Positions 25,205 to 34,694 of a stretch of DNA of 64,000 bases are shown piece by piece. Within the stretch, counting starts at the first letter, position 1, and each line of letters opens with the position of its first letter. The notes under the pieces were generated by a model. That model ran no database searches. It was not told the origin of the DNA and saw nothing but the letters and a program-made list of their open reading frames with translations. Location: contig QKAW01000022.1 of assembly GCA_003247135.1 (NCBI GenBank), positions 62,001-126,000 of the forward strand, written 5' to 3'. This DNA is from Spirochaetales bacterium (lineage in GTDB: Bacteria; Spirochaetota; Spirochaetia; DSM-2461). The translations under genes were made by a program, and so were the position numbers.

Positions 25205-28200
25205 TTGTATAAACAAGTTGACCCAAGAGTAAGTTTTCCTCTAATGGAAGAAGAAATATTAAAATTCTGGAAGGAAAAGGATATTTTTAAGAAATCTATA
25301 GATCAGAGAGAGGGCTGCCAGGAGTTTATTATGTTTGACGGACCTCCATTTGCAACAGGATTACCACATTTCGGTCACTTTGTTCCAGGTACAATTAAAG
25401 ATATATTTCCAAGATATCAGACAATGAAGGGTAAAAAAGTTGAGAGACGTTTTGGATGGGATTGTCACGGACTTCCGGTTGAATTTGAGATGGAGAAAGA
25501 GCTTGGAATTTCTGGGAAAACAGAGATAGAAAAGTATGGAATTCCTGAGTTTAATGAAAAATGTCGATCTATAGTTTTAAGATTTACCAAAGAGTGGGAG
25601 ACTGTAATCAGCAGATTAGGTCGATGGGTAGATTTTGAAAATGATTATAAAACAATGGAACCGGACTATATGGAGTCTATATGGTGGGTTTTTAAACAAC
25701 TTTGGGATAAGAATCTTGTATATGAAGGGCATAGAATTATGCCTTATTGCCCAAGGTGTTCAACTGTATTATCCACTCATGAATTAAATCTTGGCGGTTA
25801 TGAAGATGTTCATGATAATGCAATAACTGTTAAATTTAAACTAAAAAATGAAGAAAACACATACTTCCTGGCATGGACAACTACTCCCTGGACACTTCCA
25901 AGTAACCTGGCTTTAGCTGTGGGACCAGAGATTGAGTATGTAAAAGTTATAGATGAGGATGGAGCATTTATCCTTACTAAAGAGAGATTAAAATCCTATT
26001 TTAAATTTGACGATGAAAATCCTCTAAAAATAGAGTGGGAAAAGAAAGGGTCCGAACTCGTTGGTATAGAGTATGAACCACTTCTTCCATATTTTGAATC
26101 TGCTGTAGAAGAGGGTGCCTTTAAGGTTTTTACAGCAGACTATGTAACAACTGATTCAGGTACAGGAATCGTTCATATCGCTCCGGGATTTGGAGAGGAT
26201 GACCACCTTGTGCTAAAGGGAACTGGAATAAAAACAGTTTGTCCTGTTGATGGTGAGTGTAAATTTACCGGAGAGATCCCTGAATATAAGGGACGGTTTG
26301 TAAAGGATTGTGACAAGGATATTATTAACAGATTAAAAGATGAAGGGAAACTTGTTAAAAGAGAACAGTATCTTCATAGCTATCCACACTGCTGGAGATG
26401 TAAAAGTCCTCTAATTTATAGAGCTATCAGTTCATGGTTTATTGATGTTGATCAGATTAAAGAGAAGATGTTAAACGCTAATGATCAGATAAACTGGACA
26501 CCATCACACTTACAAAAAGGACGATTTGGAAAATGGCTTGAAGGCGCAAGAGAGTGGTCTGTTTCCAGAAACAGATACTGGGGTAACCCTATACCTATCT
26601 GGCAGTGCCACGACTGTAAAACAGATATCTGTATAGGTTCCAGAGAAGAACTTGAAAAGTTGTCTGGAAAAAAAACTACAGACCTTCATAAACATTTTGT
26701 AGATGAGATAACTATCCCTTGTTCATGTGGTGGAACAATGAAGAGGGTAGAGGAAGTTCTTGACTGCTGGTTTGAATCAGGAGCTATGCCATATGCCCAG
26801 AATCATTATCCATTTGAAAACAAGGAGAGTTTTGAGAAAAATTTTCCAGCTGATTTTATTTCTGAAGGTTTAGATCAGACCAGGGGATGGTTTTATACAT
26901 TAACAGTTTTAGCTGCAGCACTTTTTGATAAACCTGCATTTATGAATGTTGTTGTTAATGGTCTTGTATTGGCTTCAGATGGTAAGAAAATGTCAAAAAG
27001 TCTTAGAAATTACACTGACCCAATGGAAGTTATTAACAACTTTGGAGCGGATGCTTTAAGACTCTTTTTAATGAATAGTTCAGTAGTTAAAGGTGAGGGA
27101 TTAAAATATTCCGACGATGGAGTAAAAGATATTCTTAAATCCATAATCCTGCCATTGTGGAATGCATATTCATTCTTTGTTACCTATGCAAATATTGATG
27201 AAGTTTCTATTAGTTCTGCTCCGGAACACCCGGAAAACCCACTAGACCAATGGATAATTTCTGAGACAGAGACTTTAATAGCAAATATTACTGAAAAACT
27301 TGACTCCTACGATGTGCAGAAAGCAATAGATGAAATTATTAAATTTATTGACTCTTTAAATAACTGGTATATAAGAAGAAGCAGAAAAAGATTCTGGAAA
27401 TCCGAGAGTGATAGCGACAAAATGGAAGCATATCAGTCTATATGGTACGCTTTAATGAACCTTGTAAAGGTTTCCAGTCCATTTATTCCATTTATCAGTG
27501 AAGAAATTTACAGAAACATAAAAACAGATGATATGCCTGAGTCTGTACATCTATGTGATTTTCCAGTTGCTAAAACAGAAAACAGAGATGAAAGACTGGA
27601 GCTTAAAATGTCTCTTACAAGACAGGCTGTATCTATGGGTAGAGCTTTAAGAAGCCTCCATAATCTTAAGACCAGACAACCTCTTAAATCTATGTTTATG
27701 GTAACCAGAGATGAGAATGAGAAAAGTGTTCTAATAGAGATGGCTGATATTATTAAAGAAGAGCTTAATGTAAAAGAGGCTCTTCTAAGGGATAATGAAG
27801 AGGATCTTGTTGAATACAGCTGTAAGGCAAATTTCAAGATTCTTGGAAAAGTTCTTGGGAAGAATATGAAAAATGCAGCTGAAGAGATTCAGAAACTGAG
27901 AGGTTCTGAAATTAGAGGTCTTTTAGCTGGAAAAACATTAACTGTAAGTTATGTCGGTGTTGATAAGAAAGAAGAGGAAGTAGAGATTACTCAGGAGCAT
28001 ATAGTTGTAACTCGAACTGAAAAAGAGGGATTAAAGGTTCTAAACGAAGGGCTTCTTACTATAGCTTTGGATACAGTTCTAAGTTCTGAGCTTCTTGAAG
28101 AGGGAATTGTAAGAGATATAATAAGAGGTGTTAATAATCTTAGAAAAGATAGTAATCTGGAAGTTATTGATAGAATAAATCTTGGAATTTCCGGATCTGA

Positions 28201-28345
28201 AACTGTGAAAAACGCAGTTGTAAATTTTAAAGAGTATCTTCTTAGTGAGACACTGTCTCTGGATCTGGACTTTTCAGAGAAGGAATTCTCCAGTGAAATT
28301 TCATGCGGAGAAGAGACATGTATAATCTTTATAGAAAAAGCATAG
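25205..28345 (+). CDS. ileS: Isoleucyl-tRNA synthetase (long, eukaryote-like type)
   Basis: A class I synthetase charging tRNA-Ile. The 1046 residues carry the HIGH-type motif (LPHFGHFVPG), GWDCHGLPVEFEMEKELGI, the WTTTPWTLPSN editing-domain block, and KMSKS near residue 597. Length and these sequences mark the long IleS type found in eukaryotes, some bacteria resistant to mupirocin, and spirochaetes. The start is TTG with AGGAGA 5 bases upstream. An intrinsic terminator follows 2 bases after the stop, inside the next gene. Essential and cytoplasmic. Confidence 0.97.
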   Translation: MYKQVDPRVSFPLMEEEILKFWKEKDIFKKSIDQREGCQEFIMFDGPPFATGLPHFGHFVPGTIKDIFPRYQTMKGKKVERRFGWDCHGLPVEFEMEKELGISGKTEIEKYGIPEFNEKCRSIVLRFTKEWETVISRLGRWVDFENDYKTMEPDYMESIWWVFKQLWDKNLVYEGHRIMPYCPRCSTVLSTHELNLGGYEDVHDNAITVKFKLKNEENTYFLAWTTTPWTLPSNLALAVGPEIEYVKVIDEDGAFILTKERLKSYFKFDDENPLKIEWEKKGSELVGIEYEPLLPYFESAVEEGAFKVFTADYVTTDSGTGIVHIAPGFGEDDHLVLKGTGIKTVCPVDGECKFTGEIPEYKGRFVKDCDKDIINRLKDEGKLVKREQYLHSYPHCWRCKSPLIYRAISSWFIDVDQIKEKMLNANDQINWTPSHLQKGRFGKWLEGAREWSVSRNRYWGNPIPIWQCHDCKTDICIGSREELEKLSGKKTTDLHKHFVDEITIPCSCGGTMKRVEEVLDCWFESGAMPYAQNHYPFENKESFEKNFPADFISEGLDQTRGWFYTLTVLAAALFDKPAFMNVVVNGLVLASDGKKMSKSLRNYTDPMEVINNFGADALRLFLMNSSVVKGEGLKYSDDGVKDILKSIILPLWNAYSFFVTYANIDEVSISSAPEHPENPLDQWIISETETLIANITEKLDSYDVQKAIDEIIKFIDSLNNWYIRRSRKRFWKSESDSDKMEAYQSIWYALMNLVKVSSPFIPFISEEIYRNIKTDDMPESVHLCDFPVAKTENRDERLELKMSLTRQAVSMGRALRSLHNLKTRQPLKSMFMVTRDENEKSVLIEMADIIKEELNVKEALLRDNEEDLVEYSCKANFKILGKVLGKNMKNAAEEIQKLRGSEIRGLLAGKTLTVSYVGVDKKEEEVEITQEHIVVTRTEKEGLKVLNEGLLTIALDTVLSSELLEEGIVRDIIRGVNNLRKDSNLEVIDRINLGISGSETVKNAVVNFKEYLLSETLSLDLDFSEKEFSSEISCGEETCIIFIEKA

Positions 28346-29193
28346 TTGTAGCAGGCCTAAGCCTGCTACTTTTTTTTAGTTGTACTACAGTAAAAGTTGA
28401 TTCTAAGCAATCGAAAGAGTATAAAACCCTTGATCAGATTTTAACAACAGGTAGAGACACACTAATCTATCTCGATTTTAAAGAGAATATGTCACTTCTT
28501 GGTAATGTTATGGATATGCTCCCTATTGAAGGAAAGACCACATATTTAGTTGACAAGAGTAATGAGATCTTTTTAGCCTACAATGAAGAGTTAACAAATG
28601 GTTTTGATGCTATAATTAATGGAGAATTCTCAAAGTGGAAGAGTGAAATGGGACTTTCCATCTCATTTCAGTGGAAAAAATATAGTGATCGTGGGCTAAA
28701 ATACTGGAAAAACAAGGATGGCTTAAAACTATATTTTGCAGGTAATGAGACTGTTATTATATCAACTGGAGATATAGTTCCTATAATAAGTAGATATAAT
28801 ATGTATAATCTTGAAATACCTGCATCATCAATATATATAATGCTTCCATTAATTAAGGATGAGCAAATAATAAAACTTAGCAACGGGTTTATTAAAGGTG
28901 GTATTGAGAGTATGAATATCTTCCTTGATAAGTCGGAAATAGGTTATGATTTAGAGGGTGTATTGGGTTTAGAATCTGATGGAAAAGCTAGGGCTTTAAC
29001 AAGATTAATAAAAATATTCTTAAAAGTTCTACTGTCAGGCTCTATAGATCCGGATGTTACAAAAATAGGTGATGAATTAAATATCGAAGCTTCAGGGAAG
29101 AGTGTTATTATAAATAATGTGAAACTTAAGGAAGAATTTATTGCTGATTTTGTAAATAGTATAATGTTTTTAGATGGAGAAGCCGATAGATGA
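28318..29193 (+). CDS. Lipoprotein of unknown function
   Basis: A 291-residue predicted lipoprotein (MYNLYRKSIVVAGLSLLLFF then SC, lipobox Cys at about residue 22). The start chosen is the ATG 28 bases before the ileS stop, with GGAG 7 bases upstream; the ATG 15 bases earlier would add a poor, charged start. The mature domain is mixed alpha/beta without recognised family. It overlaps hisH by 4 bases (ATGA). Its signal-peptide codons contain the perfect ileS terminator hairpin, so expression of it and the genes after it depends on readthrough or on an internal promoter. Confidence 0.75.
   Translation: MYNLYRKSIVVAGLSLLLFFSCTTVKVDSKQSKEYKTLDQILTTGRDTLIYLDFKENMSLLGNVMDMLPIEGKTTYLVDKSNEIFLAYNEELTNGFDAIINGEFSKWKSEMGLSISFQWKKYSDRGLKYWKNKDGLKLYFAGNETVIISTGDIVPIISRYNMYNLEIPASSIYIMLPLIKDEQIIKLSNGFIKGGIESMNIFLDKSEIGYDLEGVLGLESDGKARALTRLIKIFLKVLLSGSIDPDVTKIGDELNIEASGKSVIINNVKLKEEFIADFVNSIMFLDGEADR
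28348..28377 (+). terminator. Intrinsic terminator inside a signal-peptide coding region
   Basis: GTAGCAGGC and GCCTGCTAC form a perfect 9-base-pair stem with a CTAA loop, followed by eight T. It starts 3 bases after the ileS stop codon, and simultaneously encodes the hydrophobic core VAGLSLLLF of the downstream lipoprotein. Confidence 0.85.
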
Positions 29194-29792
29194 AGATAGG
29201 TATAGTTGATTACAACGCAGGAAATTTAACAAGTGTAACATCTGCATTAAATTATATAGGGGCAGATTACATCGTTTCTTCAGATCATGAACAGTTAATG
29301 AAGTGTGAGAAGTTAATATTTCCCGGTGTTGGTGAGGCAAACTGGGCCATGGAACAGTTAAATAAAAGGGGTCTTGAAACTACTTTAAATGAGTTTAAAA
29401 ATAGTGGAAAACCAATCTTAGGTATCTGTCTGGGGTCCCAAATAATATTGGATTATTCTGAAGAGAGTAATACCCAGTGTTTAGGATTGGTTCCTGGAAA
29501 GGCAAAACTTTTCCCAAAGGATATGGGGTTAAAAATTCCTCACATAGGATGGAATACTGTAGAACATAGTGGTGAAGGAATTTTTAAAGGGATTCCAAAG
29601 GATGCTTCATTCTATTTTGTTCATTCTTACTATGTTAAGCCAAAAGATAGAGAGTGTGTTATAGGCTTAACAAATTACGGGATAGATTTTTGCTCCGCTG
29701 TGAAGCATAAAAATATTACAGCTTTTCAGTTTCACCCGGAAAAATCCGGAGAGGTAGGATTACAGCTCCTCAGGAACTTTGTAGAAGCATAA
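29190..29792 (+). CDS. hisH: Imidazole glycerol phosphate synthase, glutaminase subunit
   Basis: HisH hydrolyses glutamine and channels ammonia to HisF for imidazole ring closure in histidine synthesis. The nucleophile Cys80 is in GICLGSQ and the His/Glu of the triad in FQFHPEKSG. Length 200 is normal. The partner hisF is not adjacent or in the window. It overlaps the preceding lipoprotein by 4 bases and is followed 12 bases later by the deaminase gene, so it belongs to a mixed operon. Confidence 0.93.
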   Translation: MKIGIVDYNAGNLTSVTSALNYIGADYIVSSDHEQLMKCEKLIFPGVGEANWAMEQLNKRGLETTLNEFKNSGKPILGICLGSQIILDYSEESNTQCLGLVPGKAKLFPKDMGLKIPHIGWNTVEHSGEGIFKGIPKDASFYFVHSYYVKPKDRECVIGLTNYGIDFCSAVKHKNITAFQFHPEKSGEVGLQLLRNFVEA

Positions 29793-29804
29793 CAAGGAAA
29801 GTGT

Positions 29805-30848
29805 ATGGTTATTGATAAAAGTATTATTACTGATTTGGTAGAAATTCCAAAGACGGAAATTCATCTTCATATAGAAGCGGTAACAACCGCTGAAACAGTA
29901 TGGTCTTTAATTAATAAACATAATCTTTCTATTGAAGGTGTAAACTCTATAGATGATTTGCAGAAAAAATTTAAGGTAAAGAGTCTAATGGAGTTTATAA
30001 ATCTCTTTATTAACATTATTCAGGCATCATTTAAAAGTGAAGATGACTTTTATCTTTTAATGAGAGATTTAAGAGAATACCTTTTAAAAAATAATATTGT
30101 TTATTCTGAAGTCTTTTTGGCTCCAACTTCATTTATAAATAACGGTCTTGATTTTAATAAAATTATGGATGTATTAACAGTAGAAGCAGACCGGTTTTAC
30201 AAGGAAGATGAAATTGATATTAAGTATATAATAGACGTTTCAAGAGGTTTTGGCCTTGAAAATGCTCAAAAAAACCTGGAACTGACATTAAATTACAACA
30301 GTCCAAGGGTAATTGGTATAGGTCTTGGTGGTGCCGAAAAGAAGGGTAAAGCCGAAGTTTTTGAGCCGGTTTTTAAAAAAGCTTCAGAAAGTGGTCTCCA
30401 TGTTGTAGCCCATGCGGGGGAAGATTGTAACTATAAATCTATTGATGCTGCAGTGAACATTTTAAAAGCTGAGAGAATAGGCCATGGGATCTCAGCAATG
30501 GAGAATGAAGAGTGCATGAATCACTTAAAAGAGTTACAGATACCCCTGGAGGTCTGCCCCACCAGTAATCTTTTTACCAGAGCCTATGTAAAGAGTATAA
30601 AAAAGCACCCAATAAAAATGTTTTTTGAAAAGGGACTTTTTGTAACTGTAAATTCTGATGATCCAACCCTGTTTGGTACAACATTGGTGGAAGAGTATCT
30701 TCTTCTGCTAAATAAAGATATTTTTACAAAAGCAGAAATAGGACAGTTAATTCTAAATAATTTAAAAGCAACCTTTATGGATGAAAAAGATAAAGCATCC
30801 CTGGAAATTAAAATACGTGAAACCTTGAACAATAAGGGTTATCTTTAG
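29805..30848 (+). CDS. Adenosine deaminase family protein
   Basis: A 347-residue amidohydrolase of the adenosine/adenine deaminase family, converting an aminopurine nucleoside or base to the keto form. Metal and substrate motifs: EIHLHIEA at the start (HxH; the usual following Gly is Ala), HAGED, RIGHG, CPTSN and VNSDDPTLFGT. These fit adenosine deaminase well, but adenine deaminase or aminodeoxyfutalosine deaminase cannot be excluded because of the changed HxHxxA motif. AAGGAAAG precedes the start. Part of the lipoprotein-to-pdx operon. Confidence 0.85.
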   Translation: MVIDKSIITDLVEIPKTEIHLHIEAVTTAETVWSLINKHNLSIEGVNSIDDLQKKFKVKSLMEFINLFINIIQASFKSEDDFYLLMRDLREYLLKNNIVYSEVFLAPTSFINNGLDFNKIMDVLTVEADRFYKEDEIDIKYIIDVSRGFGLENAQKNLELTLNYNSPRVIGIGLGGAEKKGKAEVFEPVFKKASESGLHVVAHAGEDCNYKSIDAAVNILKAERIGHGISAMENEECMNHLKELQIPLEVCPTSNLFTRAYVKSIKKHPIKMFFEKGLFVTVNSDDPTLFGTTLVEEYLLLLNKDIFTKAEIGQLILNNLKATFMDEKDKASLEIKIRETLNNKGYL

Positions 30849-30861
30849 TATTATTCCATTC

Positions 30862-31362
30862 ATGGATATTTATAAATTAGGCTTCTCTGAAGAGGAAGCA
30901 GTTTTAAGAGAAGTTGCCAAACCGGTTACGGAATTTACCCCTGAATTAAAAGAGTTTATTTCCCAAATGATTGACTCCATGATAAAATCCAATGGGGTAG
31001 GGTTAGCAGCTCCCCAGGTTGGAGTATCCCAGAGAATTCTGGTTGTAGGTTTTGATGATGTAAAACCAATGGCTCTTATTAATCCAGAAATAATTGAGAC
31101 ATCTGTAGAAGAGAATGTATATGAAGAGGGTTGCCTTAGTGTTCCCGGTATGTATGCAAAAGTTACTAGACCTAAAGAGATAAAGGTTCAAGCCTGGAAT
31201 GAACGGGGACGTCCATTTACAATAGAAGCCGGTGGGATGCTTGCTACAGTAATTCAGCATGAAATCGATCATTTAAACGGTGTTTTGTTTATTGATCATC
31301 TAACAGAAAAATCCAGAGAAAAACTATTAAAAAAATATAACAAGGTAATGGGACTCAATTAA
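30862..31362 (+). CDS. def: Peptide deformylase
   Basis: Removes the formyl group from nascent protein N-termini. All three family motifs are present: GVGLAAPQVG, EEGCLS with metal ligand Cys91, and QHEIDHLNG with His133, catalytic Glu134 and His137. The 166 residues are typical of the type 1 bacterial enzyme. The stop overlaps the fmt start by one base (TAATG), the common def-fmt pairing, so formylation and deformylation are co-expressed. Confidence 0.97.
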   Translation: MDIYKLGFSEEEAVLREVAKPVTEFTPELKEFISQMIDSMIKSNGVGLAAPQVGVSQRILVVGFDDVKPMALINPEIIETSVEENVYEEGCLSVPGMYAKVTRPKEIKVQAWNERGRPFTIEAGGMLATVIQHEIDHLNGVLFIDHLTEKSREKLLKKYNKVMGLN

Positions 31363-32288
31363 TGAGAATTCTTTTTGCCGGAACACCGGATATAGCAGTC
31401 CCTGTATTGGATGCACTTTCAAAAAAGTATGATATTTGTGGAGTTTTAACTAACCCGGATACAGTACAGGGAAGAAAAAAGACTCTTCAACCTCCACCTG
31501 TAAAAATAAAAGCTGAGGAGTTGGGGTTAAAAGTATATCAGCCTGAAAAGCTAAATAATGAGTTTTATTCCTTAATTCGTGGGTTAAATGCTGATATTTT
31601 AATCTGTTTCGCCTATGGAAAAATATTCAAAAAAGAGTTTCTGGAACTATTCCCCTTTGGAGGATTAAATATTCATCCATCCCTGTTACCCAAATATAGA
31701 GGACCTTCTCCTATTAGTGTGGCAATATTGAATGGTGATAGTATATCAGGTATTACAATTCAGAGACTGGCTTTAAAAATGGATAGTGGTAATATTCTGC
31801 TACAGGAAGAGTTTTGTATAAATAAAGATGATACTACCCAGAGTTTAACAGAAAGAGTAGCACATTTATCATCTGATTATATGCTCCAGGTTATGGAGGA
31901 TATAGTGAATTCCAGAGTTAAGGAAAGGGCTCAGGATGACTCAAAAGCAACATTTTGTAAGTTAATAAAAAAAGAGGATGGTCTAATAAATTGGTCTTTA
32001 CCAGGGGAACAACTGGTGAATCAGATAAGAGCCTTTAATCCATGGCCCTTAGCCCATACAACATTCGGAGATAAAAACCTTAATATTCTTGAAGCGGAAA
32101 TTGCTCTTAATGTACCCGAGGGGGAGCCTGGACAGGTATTGGAATACTCAAAACAGAGAGGGTTTCTGGTTAAAACCGGGGATGGGGGAATTTATATTAC
32201 CAGACTTCAGTTACAATCTAAAAAAGTTTTAGATTATAAATCATTTAACAATGGTGTTCAGAATTTTGTTGGCACTAAACTAGGATAG
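31362..32288 (+). CDS. fmt: Methionyl-tRNA formyltransferase
   Basis: Formylates initiator Met-tRNA using 10-formyl-THF, the product of Fhs. The catalytic domain shows RILFAGTPDIAVPVL at the start and the GGLNIHPSLLPKYRGPSPI block with the active-site Asn and His. The C-terminal OB-like domain (about residues 205-300) starts at INWSLPGEQLVNQIRAFNPW. Length 308 is typical. Located between def and the PASTA gene, an order also known from treponemes. Confidence 0.97.
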   Translation: MRILFAGTPDIAVPVLDALSKKYDICGVLTNPDTVQGRKKTLQPPPVKIKAEELGLKVYQPEKLNNEFYSLIRGLNADILICFAYGKIFKKEFLELFPFGGLNIHPSLLPKYRGPSPISVAILNGDSISGITIQRLALKMDSGNILLQEEFCINKDDTTQSLTERVAHLSSDYMLQVMEDIVNSRVKERAQDDSKATFCKLIKKEDGLINWSLPGEQLVNQIRAFNPWPLAHTTFGDKNLNILEAEIALNVPEGEPGQVLEYSKQRGFLVKTGDGGIYITRLQLQSKKVLDYKSFNNGVQNFVGTKLG

Positions 32289-32291
32289 GTT

Positions 32292-33353
32292 ATGAAAAAT
32301 ATTTTTAAAGAGTTGTTTAAAAAGAACGATGAAAATGAGTTGGAATTAACAGATGCTGAGATAAAAATTCGGGAAAAAATAGAGAAAGAGTTCTATTTTA
32401 AAGCAGTGTGGGGAATAATCTTTTCAGCTATTTTTCTTGTAATCCTGTTTTTTACGATCTTTTTTATCAATGTCGATGGGGAAGAGGATACAAAAGTTCC
32501 AAAACTTGAAGGTTTAAAACTTCATGAAGCTATTATAGCTCTTCAGGAGAGGGCCCTTTATCCAAAATTGACAGTTAGAAACAGTACTCCAAACGAAAAA
32601 GGCTTAATAATTAATCAGGATATATCAGCTGGATCAGTTGTAAAAGCAGGAAGAATTATTGGAATTACAGCTAGTTTAGGGGGTGTTATCGATAGTGTAG
32701 GATCCTATGAGGGACAATCATTAAAAGCTGTTGAAGCTGAACTTCAGAAATTATTCTCAAGTTCAAGCAGTGAACCAATACTTGTTATTGATAAACCAAT
32801 TGAAGTTATAAGTGAAGAGCCAGTAGGAACAATTCTGTCTCAGGATCCTCCGGCTGGTACAGAGATAACTGATATAACAAAACTAACATTTCATATAAGT
32901 AAAGGTAAGGAAGTATCATCCTATCAGGTACCAACAATGACTTCACTGACATTCGAGGATGGATTAAAAAAGATAACTCAGTGGCCAATACGGTATAGGT
33001 TTATTGTTAGAAAGAAAAAGAATAGAGAAGATGCAGGAATTATTGTAGCCCAGACTCCGGAAAAAGGTATAACTGTACCATGGACAACAGTTTTAGAGAT
33101 GACAATGACTGAGCCAGAGGGTTATCCTTCTAACTACTCTTTTGGACTACTAGAGCTTGTTGTACCTAACTATCAGGTTAGCGTTCCAATGGTTGTTGAA
33201 AGAGTTAAAAACGATGGGGTTAAAGAAATATTTGTTGATAGCAAAACATTTGGAGGCCCAATAACTGTTCCATACTTGGAAGAGGTTGGAACAAGACTTA
33301 TAATATCTGTGGATGGTGTAGAAATTCAATCCTTTATAGTGAGACAACTTTAA
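32292..33353 (+). CDS. PASTA-domain membrane protein
   Basis: A 353-residue protein with a short cytoplasmic N-terminus (about 37 residues), one membrane segment (about residues 38-60) and three PASTA-like domains outside, beginning near VPKLEGLKLHEAIIALQE, SYEGQSLKAVEAELQ and YQVPTMTSLTFEDGLKK, each ending with a SxDPPAGT- or AQTPEKG-type loop. PASTA domains bind muropeptides or lipid II in kinases and penicillin-binding proteins; here there is no kinase or transpeptidase domain. A role in sensing or binding cell wall is inferred. It overlaps aroK by one base. Confidence 0.85.
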   Translation: MKNIFKELFKKNDENELELTDAEIKIREKIEKEFYFKAVWGIIFSAIFLVILFFTIFFINVDGEEDTKVPKLEGLKLHEAIIALQERALYPKLTVRNSTPNEKGLIINQDISAGSVVKAGRIIGITASLGGVIDSVGSYEGQSLKAVEAELQKLFSSSSSEPILVIDKPIEVISEEPVGTILSQDPPAGTEITDITKLTFHISKGKEVSSYQVPTMTSLTFEDGLKKITQWPIRYRFIVRKKKNREDAGIIVAQTPEKGITVPWTTVLEMTMTEPEGYPSNYSFGLLELVVPNYQVSVPMVVERVKNDGVKEIFVDSKTFGGPITVPYLEEVGTRLIISVDGVEIQSFIVRQL

Positions 33354-33874
33354 TGAATATAATTTTAGTAGGTATGCCTGGTGCAGGTAAAAGTACAATA
33401 GGTGTTTTATTAGCTAAGCGGATAGCCTTTGAATTTATAGATTCAGATTTAAATATACAGCTTAAAACCGGTGAAACCCTTCAGGAAACTATGGATCGTG
33501 ATGGATATTTAAGATTAAGAGAGATTGAGGAAGAAGTTTTATCTGAACTTATAGCAGATAATGCTGTAATATCCACAGGTGGAAGTGCTGTTTATGGTGC
33601 TAAAGCTATGGATCATCTAAAGAAAGATGGAATAGTTGTATTTATTAAAGCATCTCTGGATGAATTAAAAAGAAGGGTTCATAATTATGAGCATCGAGGA
33701 ATAGCCCGGAGACCAGACCAGAGTTTTCAGGATCTTTTTCAGGAAAGAGATCTTCTATATAACAAGTATGCTGATGTAGTTATTGACTCAGTAATGGGTG
33801 AGCAGGATCAGATGGTTGAGACAATAGTCTCTGAATTAAGAAAAAAAGGGTTAAAGCTGGAACATGCAATATAG
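33353..33874 (+). CDS. aroK: Shikimate kinase
   Basis: Phosphorylates shikimate at O3 in aromatic amino-acid synthesis. The P-loop is GMPGAGKST (Lys13), FIDSDLNIQ carries the Mg/shikimate Asp pair region, LREIEEEVL and ISTGGSAVY the shikimate-binding Arg and Gly-rich loop, and RGIARRPDQ the lid arginines. The 173 residues are standard. Some family members are gluconate or other small kinases, but the DxD and GG motifs fit AroK/AroL. Fully embedded in the operon (1-base and 11-base overlaps). Confidence 0.87.
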   Translation: MNIILVGMPGAGKSTIGVLLAKRIAFEFIDSDLNIQLKTGETLQETMDRDGYLRLREIEEEVLSELIADNAVISTGGSAVYGAKAMDHLKKDGIVVFIKASLDELKRRVHNYEHRGIARRPDQSFQDLFQERDLLYNKYADVVIDSVMGEQDQMVETIVSELRKKGLKLEHAI

Positions 33875-34694
33875 AAGCAAAAGAGTAGCTGCAATACACG
33901 ATTTGTCAGGTTTTGGCAGATCTTCATTAACTGTTGTTATGCCACTTTTTGCAAAGATGGGTATTCAGGTATGCCCATTGCCGACAGCATTACTATCTAC
34001 CCATGGAGCCTATGAGAATGGAACCTTTCTTGATTTAACCGATCAGATGATTCCAATAATGGAACATTGGGAGAGTTTAAATGTTGAGTTCGATGTAATT
34101 TACTCAGGTTTCTTAGGATCAGATAAACAGATTGATATAGTTCTGGATTTTATTAAAAAGTTCAATTCAAATAAACCCCTTGTGGTTGTGGATCCTGTTA
34201 TGGGGGATGATGGAGAGGTTTACTCTATTATTGACCAGAATATTATTACTAAAATGGTTAATCTGGTAAAAGAAGCTGATATAATTACTCCAAATGTAAC
34301 CGAAGCTGCAGTTCTCTTAAACAGAGAGTATAATCCTGTTTTAAGTTATGAAGAGGCAAAAAAAGTTCTCACTGAGTTAGCTGATCTTGGCCCTGAAATA
34401 GTCGTATTAACAAGTATTCAAAAAGTTGGAGAAAAAGGGCGATATACAGCTATTTATGACAGTAAAAATGATGATTTCTATTTTGATCAGTGTGAGTATA
34501 TACCCCAGGATTACCCGGGAACAGGAGATGCTTTTACATCACTTTTTATCGGTTCCCTTTTAAAAGGCTATTCACTAAAAAAATCCCTTTCAAAAAGTCT
34601 GGAGTTTATAGAAAAGGCACTAAAAGCTACCATTAATAGTGGAATTGATCCCAGGGATGGAATTAATCTTGAATCATGGGAGATAGATCTTTAA
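33864..34694 (+). CDS. Pyridoxal/pyridoxamine kinase (PfkB superfamily)
   Basis: A 276-residue vitamin B6 kinase. The start RVAAIHDLSGFGRSSLTVV, the PLPTALLSTHG block, YSGFLGSDKQI, VVVDPVMGDDGEVY and the catalytic PGTGDAFTSLF (Asp base) match PdxK/PdxY-type pyridoxal kinases used to salvage pyridoxal and pyridoxamine to PLP. It closes the operon: the start overlaps aroK by 11 bases. The 3' end overlaps the convergent GH5 gene by 32 bases. Confidence 0.9.
   Translation: MQYRSKRVAAIHDLSGFGRSSLTVVMPLFAKMGIQVCPLPTALLSTHGAYENGTFLDLTDQMIPIMEHWESLNVEFDVIYSGFLGSDKQIDIVLDFIKKFNSNKPLVVVDPVMGDDGEVYSIIDQNIITKMVNLVKEADIITPNVTEAAVLLNREYNPVLSYEEAKKVLTELADLGPEIVVLTSIQKVGEKGRYTAIYDSKNDDFYFDQCEYIPQDYPGTGDAFTSLFIGSLLKGYSLKKSLSKSLEFIEKALKATINSGIDPRDGINLESWEIDL

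Noticed and set aside
28303-28317. Earlier ATG start for the lipoprotein after ileS
   Set aside because: It adds a charged MRRRD start; GGAG is correctly spaced for the second ATG.
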